In this document: piece after piece, positions 9,901 to 17,980 of the stretch
Layout of the letters: every line of letters begins with the position of its first letter
Position numbering within the stretch: position 1 is the first letter of the stretch
Assembly (NCBI GenBank): GCA_030525525.1
Contig: JAUNEN010000004.1
Location: 1-64,000 of the forward strand
Length of the DNA: 64,000 nt
Source of the DNA: Erysipelotrichaceae bacterium
GTDB lineage: Bacteria; Bacillota_I; Bacilli_A; Erysipelotrichales; Erysipelotrichaceae
Reading direction: 5' to 3'
Translations under genes and position numbers: made by a program
The notes under the pieces: model-generated
Database searches by the model: none
What the model saw: the letters and a program-made list of their open reading frames with translations, nothing else
Told to the model about the DNA's origin: nothing

Positions 9901-12900
9901 CTGGATGTGATGGTAATCGGACAGCTGCGCGCTGATTCCGGTCCGACAGTCAGATAATTCCAGATGTTTTTGCTGTTGTACTTATCAAGGAAATATGCGC
10001 TTTCATTGAACTTGATTGACTTCGGCTCGTCCACAACTCTTACATAATAAGTGGTGTAGTTGCCGTTCTTTATGGTTGCTCTGATATTCACTGAGCCGAT
10101 TCTCTTTGCTGTGACAACACCGTTCTGATCAACTGAAGCGATACCGGAAGTACCATTGCCCATCACTGACCATGTTACTTCTTCTTCACTGAAGTCATAA
10201 CCTTCAGGCTGAAGTGTGTATTCAAGCTGTTTTGTTTCGCCTTTCTTAAGATAAATATCGGAGCTGTCGGCATGAGTGATGTCACCGGCATAATTCCCGA
10301 CCGTGAATTCAGCTGTTGTGCTGAGTCCGTTTTCTGTTGTAACAGTCAATGTTACTGTTCCGTCATAACCGCCGTACAGCCAATTACCGTCAACTCTGAC
10401 AATGCTTTCATCGCTCGATGTGATACTTAACGGATATCCGTATGCATACTGTGATGTGTAATCCAGATAGCTCCAGATTTCATGACTGTAGTGTTTATCA
10501 AGATAATTTGTTTCATTTTTGAAGGAAAGAGTCTGCGGATCTTCATACACGATGATGTAGAAGGATGTAGATCTTCCGTTCATGATTGTTGCTCTGACTC
10601 TTGCTCTGCCGCCTGCGACAGCTGTAATCAGACCATTTTCATCTAATGTAATGCAGTTGTTGTTTGCATATTCAAGAGACCATGTGACAACTTCATCGGA
10701 TGTATCTGCACCTGAAAGTGTATATTCAAGCTGCTTAGTATCGCCAACCCCGATATAGATATCATCATAATCAACTTTTCCGATGGAGGTTGCATAGTAA
10801 CCTGTTTCGAATGTTCCTTTTGCGGTTACACCGTTATCTGCAACAACAGTAATTTCAGCAGTTCCCTTGGCAACACCGTAAACAGCTGTTCCGTCAACTC
10901 TGACGATGCTCTCATCATTTGATGTGATTGTCAGAGGATATCTGTATGCAAGATTGGGCTGGTAGTTCAGATAATTCCAGATATCGTTGCTTGTATTGAC
11001 ACCGACATGGCTGATTTCATCCCTGAACGCAAGAGTAACGGGTTCAGCATAAACAGTAATCGAATAGTTGACCGAATAACCGCTCTTTGTCGTCACGGTA
11101 ACTGTTGCATTTCCTGCTGCGAGTGCTGTCACCAGTCCGTTCTCATCGACTGAAACGAATCCGCTGCCGCTTGTGACAGACCATGTAACTTCTTCATCAG
11201 AGAAATCGCCGCTTCTCGGATAGAGATAATATGACAATTGTCTTGTATCTCCGGCTTTGAGATAAATTCTGCTGTAATCATTTGTGCCGATGCTTGTTGC
11301 ATAATTGCCGACTTCAAATGTCGCTTTTGTTGTAACTCCATTATCGGCTGTTACAGTGATTTCAGCAGTTCCTTTGGCTTCAGGATAGATATATGTATCT
11401 TCAACTCTGATCACTTCTTCATTGCTTGAAGTAACAGTCACAGGATACTTATATGCATAATCCGGGACATAATTCAGATAGTTCCAGATGTCACTGGAAT
11501 TGGATATCCTGACATAATTCATTGATTTTCTGAATGTCAATGATGCAGGTTCAACATACACACGGACATAGTATGTAACGGAATCACCATTTCTGATTTC
11601 AGCTCTGACGTTTGCAGTACCGCCTGAAAGTGCTGTCACAGTTCCGTCTTCGCTGACTGTGACGGTCTTTGTGCCTGATGTTACTGTCCATGTGACGACT
11701 TCATCGGAAAGATCCGCTTCAGTCGGATAAAGTGTATACTCAAGTTTCTTTGTATCACCGATGCCGAGGTAAATATCGTCGTAGTTATTTCTGCTGATGC
11801 TTGACGCATAATTTCCGACTTCAAAAGTTCCTGTTGCAGTGATGCCGTTATCACTTGAAACAGTAATTTCAGCTGTACCTTTTGAAATACCGTAAAGATA
11901 ATTTCCTTCAACTTTGATGACTTCCTCATTGCTGGATGTGATTGTCAGAGGATAGCCGCTCGCATTGTTCGGTGTGTAATTCAGGAAATCCCAGATATAT
12001 CTGTTATAGTTAACGCCAAGATAGCTGACTTCTTTCTTGAAAGTCAGAGATGTGGGATCTGTATAGACATGGATATAGTATGACTGGGTATAACCGCTGA
12101 GTGTCTCAGCAGTGACATATCCATAACCGCCTGAAAGTGCAGTGACAAGTCCGTCTTCTGTCACAGAAATACAGCTGTTTTCACCATCTAAATAGAATGT
12201 CACTTTATCATCGGATGTGTCTCCGTTTGAAGGATACAGCACATAATCCAGCTGCTTTGTTTCTCCGACCTTGAGATTGATATCACCCCAGGTATTTCGG
12301 GTGATACCTGTCGCATAATTACCGACAGTGAATGCAGCTGTTGCAGTAATTCCGTCATTGGCTGTTACAGTAATTTCTGCCGTTCCTGCCGCGACACCAT
12401 AAACATAGTTTCCGTCAACTCTGGCAACTTCTTCATTACTTGATATAATCGTCAGAGGATAGCCATATGCATTATCCGGCTCATAATCCAGAATATCCCA
12501 GATATATTGACTGTAATCAGGTCTCAGATAATAGTTTTCTTTACTGAATGACAGGGATGTCACATCTTCATAGACTCTGATACTCCATGTCTGATATCCG
12601 CCGCTCAGAATTGTTGCTCTGACTCTGCCGGTTCCTGCCGCAAGAGCAGTAATTGTTCCGTCTTCAGCAATGCTGATGTAATCGGAACCCGAGTCAATTG
12701 ACCATGTAACTACTTCATCAGAAGCGTCTTCGGGATACAATGTGTATTCAGGTTTGAATGTTTCCCCGATCTTCATCCCGATCGTATTCCAGTCAGTTTT
12801 TGAAATACTTGTTGCGTAATTGCCGATATTGAATGTTGCGGTTGCACTGAGTTCTTTACCGTCTGATACAGTAACAGTTGCAGTACCTGCCGCATCGCCG

Positions 12901-14690
12901 TATACATAATTGCCGCTGATTCTGACGATTTCTTCATTGCTGGATGTAATTGTCAGAGGATAGCCGTTTGCATTGGACGGTTCATAATTCAGCAGATTCC
13001 AGATATATGTGCTGTTGCCGGTTCTGAGATAATTTGCTTCTTTCTTAAATGACAGTGATGTCAGATCTTCATAAACTCTGACACTCCATGTCTGATAACC
13101 GCCACTCAGAATTGTTGCTCTGACAGTTGCTGATCCCGCCGCAAGCGCAGTGATCGTACCGTCTTCAGCTACACTGATGTAATCAGAGCCGGAATCAACT
13201 GACCATGTCACAACTTCATCAGTCGCATCAGTCGGATAGAGAGTATATTCAGGCTTGAATGTACCGCCGATTGAAAGGTTAATTGTATTCCAATCAGTTT
13301 TTGAAATACCTGATGCATAATTGCCGATATTGAATGTTGCGGTTGCACTCAGCTCTTTACCGTCTGATACAGTAACAGTTGCAGTACCTGCCGCATCGCC
13401 ATATACATAATTGCCGCTGATTCTGACAATTTCTTCATTGCTGGATGTAATTGTCAGAGGATATCCGCTTGCATTGGACGGTTCATAATTCAGGAGATTC
13501 CAGATATTGGTATTATTACCGGTTCTGAGATAATTCTCTTCTTTTTTAAATGACAGCGATGTCAGATCTTCATAAACCCTGATACTCCATGAAACATAAC
13601 TGCCGCTCATGATTGTCGCACGCACAGATGCAGTGCCTGCCGCAAGAGCAGTGACCGTTCCGTCTTCGGCAATACTGATGTAATCAGATCCGGAATCAAT
13701 TGACCATGTGACAACTTCATCCGTTGCATCAGTCGGATACAGAGTATATTCAGGCTTGTACGTCTGACCGATCGTCAAAGCAACTGTGTTGTAATTGCTC
13801 TTGGAAATGCTTGAAGCATAATTACCGACAAGAAGTTCAGTGGATGCACTGATCCCATTATCAGCTGTCGCTGTGATTGTAGCTGTTCCTGCCGCAACAC
13901 CGCGTATACTGGTTCCGCTGACAGCCGCAATCTCTTCATTGCTTGATGTAACAGTAATCTCTGATTCTGCATTTGACGGTGTCTTTGTCAGATAATTGGT
14001 ATAGTACCAGTAGTTTCCGGGGCGGACCGCATAACGCTCCGCTCCGAATGCAAGTTCGGTTACCTGAATTGGTTCATAAACTGACAGTGTTGCTTCAAAT
14101 GAGCCGGTATTCCCTGAGCTGTAAAGTCTTGCCCCGTAATAATATGTAACACCGGTTTCCATCTTATAGACCAGTTTGAACTGACTGTTGCCTGCACTGT
14201 CATCATCAGTTTTGAGCTGATTGAAATCAGCATCATACAGAGTACAGTATGTATCAATTGTTCCGCTGGACTGGAATACATAATGCCCTGCTGTTTCCGG
14301 AGTGAATTCATAATAAATCATCTTTCCGGCAGTGTCGATGTCAACCGTTACGGTTTCATCGACTGTGATCGGACGGATGTCTTTATCTTCATCAGCCATC
14401 GGATCAGCAACAGGAGGAAGTTCTTCCTTTGCTTCCGCGACCGGTTCAGAAGGAATCTCTTCTTCGACCGGCTCTTCCTCAGGAATTATTTCCTCTTCTG
14501 TTTGTTCAGGAGTGATTTCCTCTTCCTCAGCCGTTTCAGCTTCAGCAGGGATTTCTTCTTCTGTTTCTTCGATGATTTCCATCGATTCTTCTGCTTCTTC
14601 AGTCACCGGAATCTCTTCCGCATAGGCTGTTAAGCTCTGAGGAATCATAAGGAAAAATGATAGCAAGAAAACAAATAGTTTCTTTAGCAT
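5913..14690 (-). CDS. Giant Ig-like repeat surface protein with SLH anchor (2925 aa)
   Basis: Paralogue of the downstream 1882-aa protein. It has a signal peptide (MLKKLFVFLLSFFLMIP), then a Glu/Pro-rich linker of ~70 residues, then at least ten ~167-residue double Ig-like units. After these come several CxxCG repeats (YTWSxDxxTVTAVSKCTDC and relatives), a BIG2 domain and three SLH domains. It has more repeat units and more CxxCG repeats (four against two) than its neighbour. The acidic, proline-rich stretch just after the signal peptide is absent from the shorter protein. The role is inferred to be surface adhesion or structure, with SLH domains holding it to the wall. The ATG at 14690 has an AAGGGGG-type site and an extended -10 promoter about 34 bases upstream. 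An ordinary single-protein call is safe, but repeat number in an assembly of such DNA may be unreliable. Confidence 0.9.
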   Translation of the reverse strand: MLKKLFVFLLSFFLMIPQSLTAYAEEIPVTEEAEESMEIIEETEEEIPAEAETAEEEEITPEQTEEEIIPEEEPVEEEIPSEPVAEAKEELPPVADPMADEDKDIRPITVDETVTVDIDTAGKMIYYEFTPETAGHYVFQSSGTIDTYCTLYDADFNQLKTDDDSAGNSQFKLVYKMETGVTYYYGARLYSSGNTGSFEATLSVYEPIQVTELAFGAERYAVRPGNYWYYTNYLTKTPSNAESEITVTSSNEEIAAVSGTSIRGVAAGTATITATADNGISASTELLVGNYASSISKSNYNTVALTIGQTYKPEYTLYPTDATDEVVTWSIDSGSDYISIAEDGTVTALAAGTASVRATIMSGSYVSWSIRVYEDLTSLSFKKEENYLRTGNNTNIWNLLNYEPSNASGYPLTITSSNEEIVRISGNYVYGDAAGTATVTVSDGKELSATATFNIGNYASGISKTDWNTINLSIGGTFKPEYTLYPTDATDEVVTWSVDSGSDYISVAEDGTITALAAGSATVRATILSGGYQTWSVRVYEDLTSLSFKKEANYLRTGNSTYIWNLLNYEPSNANGYPLTITSSNEEIVRISGNYVYGDAAGTATVTVSDGKELSATATFNIGNYATSISKTDWNTIGMKIGETFKPEYTLYPEDASDEVVTWSIDSGSDYISIAEDGTITALAAGTGRVRATILSGGYQTWSIRVYEDVTSLSFSKENYYLRPDYSQYIWDILDYEPDNAYGYPLTIISSNEEVARVDGNYVYGVAAGTAEITVTANDGITATAAFTVGNYATGITRNTWGDINLKVGETKQLDYVLYPSNGDTSDDKVTFYLDGENSCISVTEDGLVTALSGGYGYVTAETLSGYTQSYYIHVYTDPTSLTFKKEVSYLGVNYNRYIWDFLNYTPNNASGYPLTITSSNEEVIKVEGNYLYGISKGTAEITVSSDNGITATGTFEVGNYASSISRNNYDDIYLGIGDTKKLEYTLYPTEADLSDEVVTWTVTSGTKTVTVSEDGTVTALSGGTANVRAEIRNGDSVTYYVRVYVEPASLTFRKSMNYVRISNSSDIWNYLNYVPDYAYKYPVTVTSSNEEVIRVEDTYIYPEAKGTAEITVTADNGVTTKATFEVGNYATSIGTNDYSRIYLKAGDTRQLSYYLYPRSGDFSDEEVTWSVTSGSGFVSVDENGLVTALAAGNATVTVTTKSGYSVNYSITVYAEPVTLAFRDEISHVGVNTSNDIWNYLNYQPNLAYRYPLTITSNDESIVRVDGTAVYGVAKGTAEITVVADNGVTAKGTFETGYYATSIGKVDYDDIYIGVGDTKQLEYTLSGADTSDEVVTWSLEYANNNCITLDENGLITAVAGGRARVRATIMNGRSTSFYIIVYEDPQTLSFKNETNYLDKHYSHEIWSYLDYTSQYAYGYPLSITSSDESIVRVDGNWLYGGYDGTVTLTVTTENGLSTTAEFTVGNYAGDITHADSSDIYLKKGETKQLEYTLQPEGYDFSEEEVTWSVMGNGTSGIASVDQNGVVTAKRIGSVNIRATIKNGNYTTYYVRVVDEPKSIKFNESAYFLDKYNSKNIWNYLTVGPESARSCPITITSSDQNVVYVSGNNIYGRNSGTATVTVETENGLSASATFTVGNYAGSISTANYSGINMLAGDETQLEYVLNPTGGDFTEEEVVWSVENDLAGCIRLDETGKVTALKTGYAYVRATIKNGNYVTFYINVSPDPKKISFGQLDYYLGIGGQRNVWADLYVNPTTSRSFGIELASSNENAATVDSELIYGKAAGTSIITVTADDGLSTKARYHIGNYAVSIQAKDGAEKKILKGDTLQLEFIATGNDDCSDDEFTWNITYSPNNCIRLSETGLVTAVESGEAQVSVTSKSGVSTGFIIYVYEKPTEFKFTASEYNTEVGMTQSIRLTSTPSTAYRAGVVWESSDPSVAEINSSYDNYAYISVLKEGTATIRAVSKLDDKVYAECKINGYNPVDPTSITVSSNVTAYVGYTNAISIRMQPEKANQYYYAEVNNDNISILQSSGRGALRITGLKAGTSVITITSENEKQTAKVNVNVVEGIPEIEGSWDIFHLNTTDRGYYRVADQSSEEYVLVAGEGYDFEYAIDYTAYSSVEETSFIKSLIECGLFEDVVPWGIGSSEYSALYGTYAKAAKAGTTEIELLPGHPVKVTVIDSAWLGTKVTADSSIPADIVNAFKESDLGVQYDSTFYAAELDGLDSLSVNANQKAVVQSWLDVKIDSYEKDAFGNITFKLTADAKAKVVALAKTAANTSDGTALIAETKLNGYERMQFVLPMASVFGDDYIRSLTVTHKASNGKEYTYDALYDEQTLYFYSTNGYGTFTITGVVSGYKDPVYTWTKTENGYDVTAVSESVDEADPTLTETVTAVYSVEKEPECMTEGVGVYTAVFTNPVFETQTKKVSIPAIGHHEYGTPTYTWASDFKTVTAKAVCTVCGEELTETVETVYEVIQEATADEDGSARYTATFTNELFETQTKDVVLPAKGHTYGTPEYTWSEDNSTVTAVSKCTDCDRQITETVETTYEVIKEPGCEEKGIGRYTAHFTNELFETQTKDVEIEARGHVYGEPEYTWSRDNKTATAKAVCTVCGDEVTETVNTTYEVLEEPTLEEPGKGKYTAVFTNELFETQTKEVEIPSLSDKSAKDIVLDKNELTILFNASAKLNATVLPEDCEDKTVKWSSSDSSIVTVDANGNVKGVKPGKATVTAETVNGLTDTCEVRVLFTDVAVSSQYFFTPVYWAVDNGITVGAGGPGKFSPTASCTREQFVTFLWRLNGEPEPKSSSNFSDVNRSDWYYKPITWAAENGITVGLNDGTGRFGVGQACTREQCVTFLHRSVGSPEPAGTMEFTDSQAGRYYYKAIKWAAGKGITVGLNDGTGRFGVGQKCTRGMLVTFLYRFDQSK
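12330..13830. repeat. Tandem 501-bp coding repeats
   Basis: Successive Ig-like units in this part of the 2925-aa gene are nearly identical in DNA. The same stretch, starting at the codons for 'NVAVALS' near 12831, recurs near 13332, exactly 501 bases later (167 codons). Units further from this zone are more diverged, so these copies are the most recently amplified. Confidence 0.8.
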
Positions 14691-14723
14691 AAATGATGCC
14701 CCCTTTTAAATAATTCACTTAAG

Positions 14724-14732
14724 ATTATATCA
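14724..14732 (-). promoter_or_regulatory. Extended -10 promoter of second SLH gene
   Basis: TGATATAAT on the minus strand, identical to the element before the first SLH gene, about 34 bases from the start codon. The shared element suggests the two surface genes are expressed under similar conditions. Confidence 0.55.
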
Positions 14733-14832
14733 CTATATCTCCGCAAACCATGCATACCCAAAAGTATAGGTTATACATTAATCAGATTTGTTCACAAGTA
14801 TTCCGTCTGAACTACTTCTGTGTTATTGCCCA

Positions 14833-14869
14833 AAACCAGTAAAACCAGTAAAACAAAATCAAACCAGTA
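14833..14869 (+). promoter_or_regulatory. Three AAACCAGTA direct repeats (possible operator)
   Basis: The nonamer AAACCAGTA occurs at 14833-14841, 14842-14850 and 14861-14869, just before the ribosome-binding site of the AAA ATPase pseudogene. Phased direct repeats in this position look like a regulator-binding site. Which protein binds is unknown; self-regulation by the ATPase's C-terminal domain is only a guess. Confidence 0.45.
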
Positions 14870-14888
14870 AAACAGACAGGAGGTTTCA

Positions 14889-15954
14889 ATGAAGAAAAAT
14901 CCATATACATTATTATTTGGAAAAGAGCCTTCCCAGATGATATCAAGAACCGTTGAAATCACTTCAGTTCTTGAATCATTTCAGAATGCAGAAAATCCTC
15001 AGCAGGTATATATACTCACCGGGGCCGAGGCTCCGGAAAGACTGTCATGATGACTGAAATTTCCAGAAAACTGAAAGAAAATCGTGAATGGCTGATTGTT
15101 GAACAGAATCCGAAAAAAGATCTCCTTCAGATGCTCGGTGCAGTTTAAGTGCCGAAACTCAATGGGCTCAATTGTTCCAGTCCGCGGATATCAATCTGTC
15201 TTTCTTCGGTTTTGGTCTGGCTGTCAAAGGTGCTGCACCGATTACCGATATTGAAATTGCCCTTGCAAAAATGCTTGAGGTTCTCAAAAAACACGGCAAA
15301 AAAGTTCTGATCATTATTGATGAAGCAGCCAACACAAAGGAAATGCGGACATTTGTCAGCGCCTTTCAGATTCTGATCCGAAAAGATCTTCCTGTTTTTC
15401 TTTTGATGACCGGCCTTTATGAAAACATCAATAGTTTACAGAACGAAAAAAGCCTGACTTTCCTGTATCGGGCGGCTAAAATTGAACTCAAACCTTTAAA
15501 TCTGAGAACTATTGCCGAGAATTATCACAGCAAGCTTTCCGTTGATGAAGAGACTGCATTGAAAATGGCCAGATTAACAAAAGGATATTCATTTGCTTTC
15601 CAGGTTCTGGGTTATTTCACATTTGAAAACGGCGGATGGGATTCAAAAGTGTTATCTGATTACCGTCAGTATTTGAATCAGTATTCGTATGAAAAAATTT
15701 GGACTGAACTCTCTGATAAAGATAAGTTTGTGGTATATGGCATTGCGAAAACAAACAGCAGAAAAATTTCAGAAATCCGATCATTTCTGAAACTTGAAAC
15801 AAATCAATTCAACCCATACAGAATGCGTTTAATCAGAAAAGGAATCGTCAACGGAGACAGATATGGATACCTCTCGTTCACACTTCCTTTGTTTGAAGAT
15901 TTTACAGTGGATACATATGAAACAGAACATGTTGCATATGAGGTTTTGATTTGA
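14889..15954 (+). pseudogene. AAA ATPase gene with two 1-nt frameshifts
   Basis: A P-loop ATPase of the single-protein 'ATP-binding protein' type, about 354 codons if restored. The ATG at 14889 follows a good AGGAGG site and reads MKKNPYTLLFGKEP... to ILTGA. The frame then breaks inside the Walker A loop near 15023-15030; the next frame gives RGRGSGKTVMMTEISRKL. A second break near 15147-15150 (GCAGTTTAAG) ends that frame, and the third frame continues SAETQWAQLFQSADINLS to the stop at 15954. Restoring one base at each site (a C in a GC-rich run, a T in a T run) rebuilds the protein. The Walker B region (VLIIIDEAAN) and the rest of the C-terminal half are intact. It is either a recent pseudogene or carries sequencing errors. 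The family often contains a winged-helix C-terminus, which I cannot confirm here. Confidence 0.8.
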
Positions 15955-15985
15955 ATGTATCTTGTTCAGAAATATTTGAACTCTT

Positions 15986-16525
15986 TCAGGAAAGTTTCAG
16001 CAAATCATAAAGCGACGCTTCATTTTTTCCCTGTTTATGCAATCTGTGATATTCAGTGATACTGTCCGTCAGCACTCCCGGATCAGAAAAATAATTGGTT
16101 ACGAATTCAAGTGATTTGACATTTTTTATCTTCAGAATACTTTTACAATAATCACTCGGCTTTTGAATTCCTGATCTGCAGAAATGATCGTATTTTCCTT
16201 GACTGAGAATCATGAGGATTTCGATTTCCGGAGCCGTTATCACATTGATCACCTGCACCTGATGTTGATAGGCTTTGCTGAGTCTGAACATTTCATTTCT
16301 GGAATCAATGATTCTGAGAATCATGATTTTCTGATCATATTCGTATCTTAAATACCTTTTCTCAAATTCTCTGGCAGATACACGTCGCAGAACTGTTTCT
16401 TCAAGCATTCTGCTTCTGTTGAAAACAAGAAGATCATAATCTAGCAAGATACTCACAATTGCAGTTTCAGCTCCGCCCTCGCACATGCATGCGATGAGAC
16501 AGTTGTCGGGAACAGATATACTCAT
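15986..16525 (-). CDS. RloB/Toprim-like partner of AAA_21 ATPase
   Basis: A 179-aa protein with features of the RloB/AbiL small-subunit group: 'CEGGAET' near the N-terminus resembles the acidic Toprim motif, 'RIIDSRNE' could supply further acidic residues, and 'ITAPEIEILMIL' matches the position of the family's NPxFExWLLLH motif. Such proteins are thought to be nucleases or toxins gated by the neighbouring ATPase. The start codon overlaps the ATPase stop by one base (TAATG), so translation is coupled. The Toprim assignment rests on motif resemblance only; a standalone hypothetical protein remains possible. Confidence 0.5.
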   Translation of the reverse strand: MSISVPDNCLIACMCEGGAETAIVSILLDYDLLVFNRSRMLEETVLRRVSAREFEKRYLRYEYDQKIMILRIIDSRNEMFRLSKAYQHQVQVINVITAPEIEILMILSQGKYDHFCRSGIQKPSDYCKSILKIKNVKSLEFVTNYFSDPGVLTDSITEYHRLHKQGKNEASLYDLLKLS

Positions 16526-17679
16526 TATGCCTCCAGATCAGAAATAATACTCTTCTTGAGATTCATTAATGCACTGTACTTAGGGGCAGTCCCTCCCAGG
16601 AGATTACTCTGATATACCTCACTCTTTTTGAGATCATTTCGCTTCAGAAGAAGATTCAGATTGTCTATTCTGAGACCTTTGTTCTTCCTGGTCACAAAGA
16701 TTGAATCATTGCGTTCAAGCTCATCAAGAATTTCAGAATAATGTGTTGAGAAAACCAATACCGCACCGTTAGGATTCGTTCTTTTATCCATAAACAGTCT
16801 GAGCAATGAGGCAACCAATTCATAATTGAAATGATTTTCGATTTCATCAACGATCAGATAACCGCCGTTTTTCAATACCTGTATTGCATCAGTAAACACT
16901 CTGATTCCCTTAATTGTTCCTGAAGAAAGATACAGGCTGATTTCCCACTGATCTATCAGTACCAGAGGCTCCTCTCCATAAAATTTAAGCCGCGTTACTG
17001 TTTTTCCTTTAATTTTTTCAACGGCAATTGATTCAATCGACGGATCAAGAAGAGAGATAATTTCTGTTGGAACACTCGTGTTGTCTCTGAATAAAAAGTT
17101 ATAGTTGGTAAACAGTGACAGGTCAACAAAAGCAGTGCTGTCGTTATTCTGTCTGTTCAAAGCAATCATGATACTGACATCATCCGGCAGATAATCACCG
17201 GCATTTTCTCTGTCTCTGAATATTTCAGCTCCGCCAAAATCGAGCAGATTTGTTTTATTGGTTTTGCTGTTGATTTGTTTTCTCCAGATTTTCTCGGAAA
17301 GAAAAACTGTTCTGGCAGCTCCTTCCGAAGTGACTTTTCTGATTAATTCTGAACGCAGATGATACACGAAAGAGCTCTGAAAATAATCAATTTCAAAGAC
17401 TGCCGTTTTTTCTTCCGGAAGAATATTCGGAACATATTCGGCATTCATAGGCAGACCGTTCAGCAGCACACCGGCAAATGATATCACCTTCAGAGCTGTC
17501 GATTTACCTGAAGCATTGATACCTATGAAAGCTTCAATATTATTCACATAAATATGATCGGCCAGTTCTGTCACTGAATCCAAATGATTTTCCTGTACCC
17601 TCTGTCTGGCAAGAAAATGAACATCAAAAACATCTTCATAAAGAGGAAGCCCGCTTACTTTAATTCTTAATATTTTCAT
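16525..17679 (-). CDS. AAA_21 (OLD/ABC-like) ATPase
   Basis: A 384-aa SMC/ABC-type ATPase. Walker A is GINASGKST at residues 53-61, an ABC-like signature is LSSGTIKGIR near residue 230, Walker B is GGYLIVDEIE, and the H-loop is VFSTHYSEI. This arrangement is typical of the AAA_21 ATPases of two-gene phage-defence modules (RloA/RloB, AbiLi/AbiLii, PARIS-like), in which the ATPase senses infection and releases a partner nuclease or toxin. The downstream gene is translationally coupled and looks like that partner. Transcription probably starts in the ~300-base gap upstream, which also holds a 13-codon reading frame with a perfect ribosome-binding site. Confidence 0.75.
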   Translation of the reverse strand: MKILRIKVSGLPLYEDVFDVHFLARQRVQENHLDSVTELADHIYVNNIEAFIGINASGKSTALKVISFAGVLLNGLPMNAEYVPNILPEEKTAVFEIDYFQSSFVYHLRSELIRKVTSEGAARTVFLSEKIWRKQINSKTNKTNLLDFGGAEIFRDRENAGDYLPDDVSIMIALNRQNNDSTAFVDLSLFTNYNFLFRDNTSVPTEIISLLDPSIESIAVEKIKGKTVTRLKFYGEEPLVLIDQWEISLYLSSGTIKGIRVFTDAIQVLKNGGYLIVDEIENHFNYELVASLLRLFMDKRTNPNGAVLVFSTHYSEILDELERNDSIFVTRKNKGLRIDNLNLLLKRNDLKKSEVYQSNLLGGTAPKYSALMNLKKSIISDLEA

Positions 17680-17769
17680 ATATCACCTTATCAACAGTTT
17701 TTGCGTTTTTGTTCAATGTTATTTGTATATTAACTCATTTTCAGGAAATTTACAACGCAATATACGTTT

Positions 17770-17811
17770 TTACCACATTATCATTGAATCTGCAGAGTTG
17801 TATTGTTTCAT
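17770..17811 (-). other. 13-codon reading frame with perfect RBS
   Basis: The minus strand reads AAGGAGG, a 5-base spacer, then ATG and 13 codons (MKQYNSADSMIMW) to a TAA, ending about 90 bases before the AAA_21 ATPase start. It may be a leader peptide controlling the defence operon, or the 5' stub of a deleted gene. The rest of 17680-17980 shows nothing I can name. Confidence 0.35.
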
Positions 17812-17980
17812 GTGAACCTCCTTAACTAGACCAGCATAAATCACATGCCGCATCAGACTTTACAAGTATTTCTGCCAAAAGACATTTCTTACAAATCACC
17901 TTATCCTGAAAACGCAAAAGAAAAACGTCTTGGCATACAGGTGACTGCCTGCTCTGCTTTGACGCTTTCGTGTTTTTTGA

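Noticed and set aside
12330-13830. CRISPR-like array
   Set aside because: The repeats are 501 bp, in frame and coding; no short repeats with unique spacers were seen anywhere in the window.
14283-14633. Plus-strand frames opposite the Glu-rich linker and, likewise, opposite the Glu/Pro spacer at 40656-42507
   Set aside because: Phe/Ser/Cys-rich translations are what the complement of Glu codons gives; no start signal.
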